Below, one piece after another: positions 24,202 through 30,812 of a stretch of 64,000 bases of DNA; position 1 is the first letter of the stretch, and every line of letters begins with the position of its first letter. The notes under the pieces were generated by a model that had not been told where the DNA came from, made no database searches, and saw only the letters and a list, made by a program, of their open reading frames with translations. The DNA is from Collinsella sp. Lineage in GTDB: Bacteria > Actinomycetota > Coriobacteriia > Coriobacteriales > Coriobacteriaceae. Location of the stretch: positions 178,744 through 242,743 of the forward strand of contig DXZS01000017.1 of assembly GCA_019419505.1 (NCBI GenBank), given 5' to 3'. The translations under genes and the position numbers were made by a program.

Positions 24202-24246
24202 TGGTCGCGGGGGGCGGATTTGAACCACCGACCTTCGGGTTATGAG
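24202..24246 (-). pseudogene. 3' half of a tRNA-Met (CAT) gene, attachment-site remnant
   Basis: Read on the minus strand, the 45 bases begin with the anticodon loop CTCATAA, then CCCGA (anticodon stem 3' side), a variable loop, a T-arm built on GGTGG-TTCAAAT-CCGCC, the acceptor strand CGCGACC and encoded CA(T). The 5' half is absent: upstream bases do not pair with the CCCGA strand or make a D-arm. Such half-tRNAs are left where a tyrosine-integrase element recombined in the anticodon loop. A broken integrase lies 280 bp away on the element side, in agreement. Confidence 0.85.
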
Positions 24247-24275
24247 GTCGCTACGACGTTGTTTCATTCAGACAT

Positions 24276-24380
24276 TTCGACCCAAATTGAAGTCAATATA
24301 ACTCCAGGTCATTTGATGTTTTCATAGATTTACGAAAGAAAAGTACGCGGAATTATTCGACCCAAATTCGACCCACAACG
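24276..24380. repeat. Repeated TTCGACCCAAATT, candidate integrase arm sites
   Basis: TTCGACCCAAATT occurs at 24276-24288 and again at 24356-24368, with a shortened TTCGACCCAC copy directly after the second. They lie between the tRNA scar and the integrase gene, where arm-type binding sites for the integrase N-terminal domain normally sit. The function is inferred from position only. Confidence 0.55.
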
Positions 24381-24527
24381 AGCTTGAAAGCGGTCAGGCG
24401 GAGCATTACCCTTGGGGTGTGACCCCACGCAGGGCCCTCCACCAAGGGTAATGCCCACCCGCCCCAGCCCTTTGCGCCATTCCGCGCAACCGAGCGCGAT
24501 TCTCAGGCACTTCAGGCAAGGAACACG

Positions 24528-25882
24528 ATGAACGACCGACCTCTCGTCATAGGCAAAGGAACGAAGCAACGCCGCGACAAATACACGTGGCGCTACCGTC
24601 ACAGCCTCGGCAAGGATCCGGTCACGGGCAAATACCGCTATTCGCCGTGGCAGACCATACATACCACCAAAAGCCGAGAGGTCGACGCCGCACTCGAAGC
24701 CTACAAGGCAGAACTCAACAGCGGCACCTACGTCCAAAAATCGAGGGACACCGTCGGCTCGTACGCAAAAAAGTTCCACGACAACCGCGAAGGAACCATC
24801 ACGCCGCTCGCCTACTCGACATCCTACTCAATCGAGAACCGGACGCGCACATCACATGCGTGATGCTCATGCTCGACACCGACATGAGAAGGGCAGAAGC
24901 CCTCGGGATGACGTGGTCCGATGTCTCCGTCGAGAACAGAAGCATCCTCATTGAGCAGCAGTTCGCGGCCGATCGAAGCGTTCGCTCGCCCAAAAGCAAG
25001 AAAAGCGTGCGGAGGATCTCGATAAGCGAGACGCTGACGTCGTATCTCGAATTCTGGAAAAAGGAGCAGGCCCGCGAAATGGAAGCCTTCGGCCTGGAAC
25101 AAGTCAAAGGCACTCCGCTCGTCCACTCATTCGAACGAACGAAAGACAGGCATCCCCAAGTCAACTTCATGGACCTGAATGGGTTTTCGCGCTGGTTCAG
25201 AAACTTCAGCGTCGAGAACGGGTTCGGCAAGTTCGAAGGCGTTCGAACATACCATTATGTGAAGGAAACTGTCGACGGGGAAACGATTTCGAAGCGTTAT
25301 GAGCATAAAGAGTGGCTCGAATTGAGGGATTACCTCAGGAAGCATCCCAAGGTTCGCGAGGCGAGGCATATCAGCACATATGAGAGCGAGCACCTTCCTT
25401 ACGGATATTCGGGCCTATCGAGCCACACCGCTACTGCCGCTACTGCCCGCTACTGCCCGCCAGCTTCCGAACCAGCGGGCGGTAGCAGCACCCCGAACAT
25501 CTCGCCGACAGCGCAGAGAGTCGTCGACCTGGCGGCCAAGGCCGACATCGAGGACGTGATGCTGTGCGACCTGCCCGGCGTCCTGTCCTTCCTAGGGCTG
25601 CCACCTGAGACGGAGATGCCGCCGGGCAACAAGGGGAAGACGAAGCTCAAGAAGCTCTACAGGAAGGTGGCGCCGAACAAGGCATACCACTCCGGCGAGC
25701 GCGCCAAGGATTTGATCTCGCACCTCGACATGGCAGAGATCAGGGCATCGGCGCCCGTCCAAGAATTGGGATGCAGTTCAATACGAGCTCGGGGCTCTTT
25801 TCGTCTAGATTGGGGACGCATGGCCGGACGAAAACAATTTGCGTCTGGTAATAAGCGTACGAAAGCGCAATTTACGTCTTAA
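24528..25882 (+). pseudogene. Broken tyrosine recombinase/integrase with unrelated 3' tail
   Basis: Bases 24528 to about 24810 encode an integrase N-terminus (arm-binding domain with WRYRHSLGKDPVTGKYRYSPW, then the start of the core-binding domain TVGSYAKKFHDNREGTITPLAY). The reading frame then shifts: RLLDILLNREPDAHITCVML continues in another frame from about 24812, so most of the core-binding domain is deleted. The catalytic domain follows with its first Arg (DTDMRRAEALGMTWSDV) and reaches FSRWFRNFSVENGFG, but the HxLRH box and the catalytic Tyr are missing. From about 25240 to 25882 the frame runs into sequence I do not recognise. It cannot be an active recombinase. Confidence 0.87.
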
Positions 25883-25950
25883 TTCCGTACGCAAATCAAG
25901 ACGAAAATCGTTTACGTCTGCTTTAATCCGTACGAAAACGGTTTTCGTCT
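25837..25950. repeat. Degenerate CGTACG-centred repeat cluster
   Basis: Three units of the form TTTRCGTCT followed by TAAT and CGTACG occur, with CGTACG at 25855, 25885 and 25928, plus a final TTTTCGTCTTGC. AGACG and CGTCT also pair locally. The cluster lies between the broken integrase and the convergent AAA ATPase gene, and may be a terminator or a mobile-element end. Confidence 0.55.
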
Positions 25951-25969
25951 TGCAGGGCAGTTGCCGTTT

Positions 25970-27061
25970 CTACAGTTCAACTTCCAGTTCGGCTTTGTGC
26001 TCGTAGAGGTAGTCGCGCATGTAGGGGATGGCAAATGAGACCTTGCCGTACGAGGGAGCCTCGATAATCGATTCTCTTAACAGGCGGCTGCGGACGGAAC
26101 TCACCTGTTGAGGCGTTTTGTTTAGGGCATCGGCAACCATGCTGGTCGAGCTCGTCTGCCCCAAAGATGCCATGCTCAGCAGATAAGCGATGCACGTGGG
26201 CGGAATGCGCTGTAGCGCGGGCTCAATCACCATGGCACAGAAGCGTTCGCGTGCCGTTGCAATGCCGCGCTCGGCTTCTTCTTCTCCAATAATCGGTGTA
26301 TGTGCGCGTCTTGCCAACTGCCATGCGTAGTATCCAACGAGTTGGATCATGAAAGGATAACCTTGCGTTGCCTCGGCAAGTTGGCCGGCAATACCTGGCT
26401 GCAACTCCATGCCAGACGCTTCAATGGTTTCCTCGAGGGAGTACGACACTTCGGTTACTGCCACAGCCTTCAGGTCAAAGGGGAGGGCACGGCGCAAAAA
26501 CGTAAGTGTCTTTCCGTTGATGATGCTTTCAATCATCGAAGGCAGCCCCGCAAAAACAAAGGCGATATCAAGGTCTTCGCCGATAACCTGCTGAATCGCA
26601 ATGGAGAGCGTTCGGACCTCATCGAGCTCTGCGTCTTGAACCTCGTCGAGAGTGATGAGCAGGCCATTTTCATTCTTGGATATTGTCTGTCTCATGGCGT
26701 CGCGTAGCGATGGACCGATTCGCTCAATGTCTATGCTGCCGATGGATATGCCAGCTACGGTGGGCTCAAATCTGGCGTGTTTGGCCTGGAATTTGGGCTG
26801 CAGCTGTTCGAGAATGCGTTGGCAAAGTCCCTCGGTTGCGACCTCTTTTATGACCGTCCAGCCACGGCTTTGCGCCAAACGTGAGCACTCGTCAAGGAGG
26901 ACCGTCTTGCCCGTTCCACGGACGCCGGCTATGCGCATTAGGCGCCCCGGGGCACCAGGCCCGTTGATGAGGCCTTCATTGAATTCTTCGAGTACATCTT
27001 CGCGGCCGATAATCGTGGGGGGTGTTTTACCTGCTGTGGGCTTAAAAGGGTTTGTTTGCAT
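25970..27061 (-). CDS. AAA-type ATPase (Orc1/Cdc6-like NTPase with winged helix)
   Basis: A 363-residue P-loop ATPase. Walker A is GVRGTGKTVLLDE (about residue 47), Walker B is GLLITLDEVQDAE, and the rest resembles bacterial ORC/STAND-like ATPases that detect or load onto nucleic acids. The C-terminal about 80 residues (ALNKTPQQVSSVRSRLLRESII) look like a winged-helix domain. Such genes are commonly found on mobile elements as stand-alone ATPases of unknown role. The ATG at 27061 is chosen over the in-frame GTG at 27070 because AAAGG lies 8 bases before it. The gene's promoter region is a run of seven 10-bp repeats. It lies next to integrase debris. Confidence 0.85.
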   Translation of the reverse strand: MQTNPFKPTAGKTPPTIIGREDVLEEFNEGLINGPGAPGRLMRIAGVRGTGKTVLLDECSRLAQSRGWTVIKEVATEGLCQRILEQLQPKFQAKHARFEPTVAGISIGSIDIERIGPSLRDAMRQTISKNENGLLITLDEVQDAELDEVRTLSIAIQQVIGEDLDIAFVFAGLPSMIESIINGKTLTFLRRALPFDLKAVAVTEVSYSLEETIEASGMELQPGIAGQLAEATQGYPFMIQLVGYYAWQLARRAHTPIIGEEEAERGIATARERFCAMVIEPALQRIPPTCIAYLLSMASLGQTSSTSMVADALNKTPQQVSSVRSRLLRESIIEAPSYGKVSFAIPYMRDYLYEHKAELEVEL

Positions 27062-27080
27062 GTGAGCCACCTTTGCTCAA

Positions 27081-27150
27081 GATATAGCAAGATATAGCAA
27101 AGTATAGCAAGATATAGCAAAGTATAGTGAGATATAGCAACGTATAGCGC
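27081..27150 (-). repeat. Seven 10-bp tandem repeats upstream of the AAA ATPase
   Basis: Successive decamers are GATATAGCAA, GATATAGCAA, AGTATAGCAA, GATATAGCAA, AGTATAGTGA, GATATAGCAA and CGTATAGCGC. On the minus strand each contains a TATATC- or TATACT-like hexamer and TTGC, starting 20 bases upstream of the ATPase start. The near-helical 10-bp period suggests stacked protein-binding sites or multiple -10 elements. Confidence 0.85.
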
Positions 27151-27271
27151 TGTTCGCGGGTTCTTACGGTGGTGCTATTTTCCGAATGCCGCGCGGATAA
27201 AGCGCTGGGCGAACAGCTTGTTGGCAACTCACGAGGGCTCGGGGTGCCAATTTGGGGTGCAGTAGTGCTGC

Positions 27272-27431
27272 GCCACGAAAAGGGCCTATCTACTACGTTT
27301 AAGCCGCAGGGGTCAACCATAGTCGGCTTTTTCGAAAATCGACAAGCTGTCTACCTGCGGTTTTGTTTTCACGGTTTTCGGTATGGCCGAGGCTATCCGT
27401 GTTAACGTAGTAGATGGGCCACTTTTGTGGC
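27272..27431. repeat. 160-bp imperfect palindrome
   Basis: The outer arms GCCACGAAAAGGGCCTATCT and its continuation to ACGTTTAA pair with the right-hand segment ending in GGGCCACTTTTGTGGC; about 25 of 31 positions match. Inner pairs include CCGCAGG/CCTGCGG. It separates the AAA ATPase from the GntR gene. Part of the arm carries ATCTACTACGTT, conserved exactly in both arms. It could be a MITE or a large regulatory hairpin. Confidence 0.75.
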
Positions 27432-27562
27432 AAGGGGCCGACCTGCGGCTCAGGGTAGCCAAAAAGCCCCGTCCCAAAAAGACTGATTGGGAGCTGGGGC
27501 GTGTCGATGCGATAGTATTGCATGGTGGTATTCGACTAACCGAGGACTTATCCGAGGGCTTT

Positions 27563-28255
27563 ATGGAACAACACCAGCATTATCAGAGCCTGCAAGATCA
27601 GGCATACAACGCATTGCGCTCCAAGATCATCTATGCCGAGCTCAAGCCCGGCACGCGCCTTTCGGCGATTGGTCTGGAAAAGGAGACGGGAATCGGGCGC
27701 ACGCCCATTCGCGAGTCCTTTGTACGCCTGCGTGAGCAGGAGCTGGTGGAAACGCGCCCCAAAAGCGGCACCTACGTCTCTAAGATCAGCATGGAACACG
27801 CCGAAAACGCCTGCTTCTTGCGTGAGAAGCTCGAGAGAAGCGTGCTTATTAAATGCTGTTCGGCCGCCACGCCCGAGCAAAAGCATCGGCTCGAGCAGAT
27901 TCTTGCCGAGTCCGAGTCGCTCGACCATAGCGAAACGCGTCGCTTTTTCGATCTGGACAACCTGTTCCATGAGACGTGTTTTGAGATTGCCGGCCGCCAC
28001 ATGTTGTGGGATTGGATGAAGAGCGTCAATACGCATTTTGAGCGATACAACTGGTTGCGTATGGTCTCTCAGGATCTGGATTGGGAGCCGATTCGTCGGC
28101 AGCATCGCCGAATTCTCGAGGCCATTAAAAAGGGCGATACCGACACGGCGAGCTATCTGGCCGAGACACACCTGCACCTGATGCCCGAGGAGCAGGGCCC
28201 GGTTATCGCCTTACATCCTGACTATTTTGAGCTGTCCAAAGACTCGGCCATCTAA
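27563..28255 (+). CDS. GntR-family (FadR subfamily, FCD domain) transcription regulator
   Basis: A 230-residue regulator. Residues about 10-75 form the winged helix (QAYNALRSKIIYAELKPGTR, then IGRTPIRESFVRLREQELVE). Residues 90-220 are an FCD domain with DLDNLFHETCF (D..FH metal-site motif), QHRRILEAI and a final AETHLH histidine. The ATG at 27563 follows CGAGGGC; a longer open frame upstream lies in the palindromic region and has no ribosome site. The uronate regulators UxuR and ExuR belong to this family, and the gene lies just before the eda-kdgK pair, so control of KDG metabolism by a uronate is a reasonable guess. Confidence 0.88.
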   Translation: MEQHQHYQSLQDQAYNALRSKIIYAELKPGTRLSAIGLEKETGIGRTPIRESFVRLREQELVETRPKSGTYVSKISMEHAENACFLREKLERSVLIKCCSAATPEQKHRLEQILAESESLDHSETRRFFDLDNLFHETCFEIAGRHMLWDWMKSVNTHFERYNWLRMVSQDLDWEPIRRQHRRILEAIKKGDTDTASYLAETHLHLMPEEQGPVIALHPDYFELSKDSAI

Positions 28256-28272
28256 CTCGTTCTCTTCATTAG

Positions 28273-28335
28273 TTGCGGTGAAATAGGGATTGTTTTGCGG
28301 CTCTGATGGTGTAAGCAGTCCGTATTCCACCGCAA
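28273..28335. repeat. Dispersed hairpin repeat, family A, copy 3
   Basis: Arms TTGCGGTGAAATAGGGA and CCGTATTCCACCGCAA. It lies 18 bp after the GntR stop and may terminate that transcript. The left arm differs from copy 1 at one position (ATAGGG for ATACGG). Confidence 0.85.
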
Positions 28336-28363
28336 GTGCCGGGGCACATCGGGGCACGAAAAC

Positions 28364-28428
28364 GCTGCGGCGCCGCTTGGAGGAAAAGACCGGAAGCAAG
28401 GGTCCATTCCTCCAGACGGTGCCGCAGC
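28364..28428 (+). terminator. Long-armed hairpin after the GntR gene
   Basis: GCTGCGGCGCCGCTTGGAGG pairs with CCTCCAGACGGTGCCGCAGC (three mismatches), with AA/TT extending the stem, followed by TGTTTTG. It lies directly downstream of hairpin repeat A copy 3 and may act as a second terminator. Confidence 0.65.
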
Positions 28429-28495
28429 TGTTTTGATGGTTCGGCTTTTGTCGAAGTGTCTTAGTTGAGTGCGACTGCCAGCCGAGTAGGCAAAG

Positions 28496-28588
28496 CGGCT
28501 CGGGGGCGTGTCGCTTCCGTCACGTTCTATCAGCATACAAGACGGTTTTGGTTCTTGCTCGTGACGGAAACGGCGCGCTTCCGAGCCG
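28496..28588. repeat. Intergenic inverted repeat between GntR and eda genes
   Basis: CGGCTCG and TCCGTCACG on the left pair with CGTGACGGA and CGAGCCG on the right, separated by a loop of about 50 bases. Together with the neighbouring hairpins it fills the 390-bp gap between two genes that converge here. No gene is seen in the gap. Confidence 0.6.
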
Positions 28589-28597
28589 TTTTAAAAG

Positions 28598-28629
28598 AAA
28601 GGGGGCGAGGTCTAGGGCACGCCCCCTTT
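28598..28629 (-). terminator. Rho-independent terminator of eda
   Basis: AAAGGGGGCG and CGCCCCCTTT form a perfect 10-bp stem with a 12-base loop. On the minus strand it is followed by CTTTTAAAAC, 18 bp after the aldolase stop. Confidence 0.88.
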
Positions 28630-28647
28630 CACGATAGAGAGCTAAAC

Positions 28648-29289
28648 CTAGCCGCGGACCTTTTTGACGACGTCCATGGCCTCGCGGGCAATCTGCTCGA
28701 CCTTGGAGAAGTCGCCGTCGGCAAACAGGGCCGGCTTAACCATCCAGGTGCCACCGCAGGCGATGATGGCGGAGGAGCTCAGGTACTCCTCGACGTTGGC
28801 GGTGCTCACGCCGCCGGTAGGCATAAAGCGGTGACCGACAAACGGAGCAGCGAGGGCCTTGATGGTGTTGAGGCCGCCATACTGAGCCGCGGGGAAGAAT
28901 TTGGTGACCTTGAGGCCCAGGTTCTCGGCGGCGGTGACCTCGGAGGGGGTCACGGTGCCGGGAAGGACAGGCAGGTCGATGTCGATGCAGTGCTTCACGA
29001 CGTCCTCGTTGTAACCCGGGGAGACGATGAACTTGGCACCGGCTGTGCGGGCCTGCTCAACCTGCTCGACGGTCAGGACAGTGCCGGCGCCAACACACAT
29101 CTCGGGCTCGGCCTCGGCCATAGCGGCGATGCACTCGGCGGCGCAGGCGGTGCGGAAGGTGACCTCGGCGGACTTCATGCCAGCTGCCATAAGGGCGTGG
29201 GCGAGCGGAGCGGCGTCCTCGACCTTGTCGAGCACAACGACCGGCACGATGCCCAGGGACTCAAGCGTGGTGTAGAACTGATCGAACAT
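28648..29289 (-). CDS. eda: 2-dehydro-3-deoxy-6-phosphogluconate (KDPG) aldolase
   Basis: Cleaves KDPG to pyruvate and glyceraldehyde 3-phosphate, the last step of both uronate branches in the window. The 213-residue class I aldolase has Glu42 in AEVTFRT, the phosphate-binding GAGTVL segment, the Schiff-base Lys130 in KVTKFFPA, and FMPTGGVS. Length and order match Eda. The ATG at 29289 follows AAAGGA; an upstream extension has no ribosome site. It lies downstream of kdgK on the minus strand with a 253-bp hairpin-rich gap, so both may be read from the kdgK promoter. Confidence 0.95.
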   Translation of the reverse strand: MFDQFYTTLESLGIVPVVVLDKVEDAAPLAHALMAAGMKSAEVTFRTACAAECIAAMAEAEPEMCVGAGTVLTVEQVEQARTAGAKFIVSPGYNEDVVKHCIDIDLPVLPGTVTPSEVTAAENLGLKVTKFFPAAQYGGLNTIKALAAPFVGHRFMPTGGVSTANVEEYLSSSAIIACGGTWMVKPALFADGDFSKVEQIAREAMDVVKKVRG

Positions 29290-29340
29290 GATGTTCCTTT
29301 CGATGTGTGGCGCGCATGGGCGCATGATTGGCAAATGTGC

Positions 29341-29528
29341 TGGTCAGGAGCCGATTTTGGATTGGTTATCGGAGGCACTGCTTGGGGTTCAAGCAATTCC
29401 AAAACCGGCTGCTCGACCAGTCGTGTAGGGAATGCCAGGCAAAACCGGAATGGGACTGGTGGTTTTGCCCGGCCGGAGGAATCGGGGAGCGGGCCGCAGA
29501 GGTATGGGATTGGAAAGCTGCGGCCCGC
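29341..29528 (-). repeat. Three consecutive hairpins between kdgK and eda
   Basis: Hairpin 1 (29341-29419) has imperfect arms of about 25 bases that begin TGGTC and end GACCA and share CCGATTTTGG/CCAAAACCGG. Hairpin 2 (29435-29472) pairs CCAGGCAAAACC with GGTTTTGCCCGG. Hairpin 3 (29489-29528) pairs GCGGGCCGCAG with CTGCGGCCCGC perfectly. None has a T-run. They occupy nearly the whole gap inside a probable operon, so they may set relative mRNA stability or attenuate transcription. Confidence 0.72.
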
Positions 29529-29542
29529 GGAATGGAGACGGA

Positions 29543-30577
29543 CTAGCGCGCGACGCGGGTGCCACCGTCGGCGGCGTTGGCCACAACGGCGATCTCGTCG
29601 GCGGTCACCAAGTTGGAATCGCCCTTGATGGTGAGCTTGAGGATCGAGGCCGCAATCGCGTAGTTGACGGCGTCCTGCGGGTCAAAGTCGTTGATGAGGG
29701 CATGGACGAGGCCGGCGTTGAAAGCGTCGCCGGCGGCAACGCCCTCGAGCACGTGCACGTCGTGGGCAGGGGAGAACCAGTGCGCGTCGCTCTCGGCGTC
29801 ATAGAGCATGCCCATCCAGATGGAGCGTTCGACGCAGGAGATGTTGCGGACGACCGAAGCGACCTTCTTACAGCCGTACTCGGCGCAAATCTGACGGGCC
29901 ATCTCGACGTAGGTGTCGCGCTCCTCGATGCCATGGGCAAGGGAACCAGAGACGCAGGTCATGCCGAGGCCGGCGGGCGCATCCTCGTCGTTGGCGATGC
30001 AGATGTCGACGAGCGGCAGGAGTTCCCTCATGGTGGCCTGCGACTTCTCGGACGACCACATCTTGCCGCGATAGTTCACGTCGCACACGGTGGTGATGCC
30101 CTTGGCACGGCAGGCGCTGAGCGCATCCTTGCAGGCGGCGGCCATCTCATCGGAGACGGCGGGGGTCACGCCGGAGAAATAGAAGACATCGATGCCCTTG
30201 AGGATCTCGTCCCAGTTAAAGACGTCGCGCTTGGCCATGTTGATGGCAGAGTACTTGCGGTCGTAGACGCAACCGTTACCGCGCTGCGAGGCACCGACCT
30301 CAAACACATAGGAGCCAAGGCGGTCGCCCTGACGCACGACGCGCGTGGTGTCGACGTCGTAGGCCTTCAGCGAACGCAGGGCGCACTCGCCCAGACGGTT
30401 GGCCGGGACAACGGATACGTAAGCGGCCTTGTCGCCTTGGTAGGCCAGGGAAAGAGCGGTGTTGGCCTCGGCGCCACCGTAGCGGACGTCAAACTCGGTT
30501 GCCTGCTCAATGCGCAGATGGTCTTTGGGCGAGAGCCTCATCATGATTTCGCCGAAGGTAAGAACCGTTTTACCCAT
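29543..30577 (-). CDS. kdgK: 2-dehydro-3-deoxygluconokinase (KDG kinase), PfkB family
   Basis: Phosphorylates KDG to KDPG with ATP. The 344-residue ribokinase-family protein has the N-terminal substrate motif VRYGGAEANTAL, the Asp-containing CDVNYRGKMW strand, and the catalytic loop EGVAAGDAFNAG with Asp284 as base. KDG kinases of this subgroup keep Tyr and Arg residues such as those in the YDRKYSAIN segment for carboxylate binding. The ATG at 30577 follows AAGGAG; the upstream open frame is not translated. It is divergent from the LacI gene, and the shared intergenic region holds tandem LacI-type operators, so it is probably repressed by that protein until a pathway intermediate appears. Confidence 0.93.
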   Translation of the reverse strand: MGKTVLTFGEIMMRLSPKDHLRIEQATEFDVRYGGAEANTALSLAYQGDKAAYVSVVPANRLGECALRSLKAYDVDTTRVVRQGDRLGSYVFEVGASQRGNGCVYDRKYSAINMAKRDVFNWDEILKGIDVFYFSGVTPAVSDEMAAACKDALSACRAKGITTVCDVNYRGKMWSSEKSQATMRELLPLVDICIANDEDAPAGLGMTCVSGSLAHGIEERDTYVEMARQICAEYGCKKVASVVRNISCVERSIWMGMLYDAESDAHWFSPAHDVHVLEGVAAGDAFNAGLVHALINDFDPQDAVNYAIAASILKLTIKGDSNLVTADEIAVVANAADGGTRVAR

Positions 30578-30620
30578 GGTCGCGTAGCTCCTTCTTGCTC
30601 GTGCGTACACCTTTGATATG

Positions 30621-30678
30621 GCGTTGGCGCGGAGGTGCCAAGACGGTAGGGTACATCTTTGCACCTCCGTGCCAACGC
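30621..30678. repeat. 18-bp-stem hairpin in the kdgK-lacI intergenic region
   Basis: GCGTTGGCGCGGAGGTGC pairs with GCACCTCCGTGCCAACGC at 17 of 18 positions around a 22-base loop. It lies between kdgK and the LacI-type operators and would be in the kdgK leader if that transcript starts at the operators. Confidence 0.7.
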
Positions 30679-30682
30679 TTTC

Positions 30683-30728
30683 CGAAATCGGTTTACGAAA
30701 TCGGTTTCGTTTCGAGTTGTAGTATACT
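30683..30728 (+). promoter_or_regulatory. Tandem LacI-type operators and promoter between kdgK and the LacI gene
   Basis: CGAAATCGGTTTAC (30683-30696) is followed immediately by CGAAATCGGTTTCG (30696-30709), two copies in 13-bp phase. Each has the central CG and pseudo-palindromic GAAA/TTTC arms typical of LacI-family binding. TATACT at 30723-30728 is a strong -10 for the regulator gene. This operator differs from the GTGAACGTTCAC motif, implying two regulators. Confidence 0.75.
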
Positions 30729-30812
30729 CACCTACAGCGTTTTGCAACCGAGATTTTTAAAAAAATGCCTAAAATGGCTCAGACCGCCGACAATTGGGAA
30801 ACGGGGTGCGCT

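Noticed and set aside
24202..24246. Functional tRNA-Met gene
   Set aside because: The 5' half with D-arm and acceptor 5' strand is missing; adjacent bases cannot form the anticodon stem.
24082..24327. 81-codon plus-strand frame
   Set aside because: It crosses the tRNA fragment and its terminator hairpin, and has no ribosome site or family.
27081..27150. Possible CRISPR array
   Set aside because: Units are only 10 bp and have no spacers; they are a tandem promoter-type repeat.
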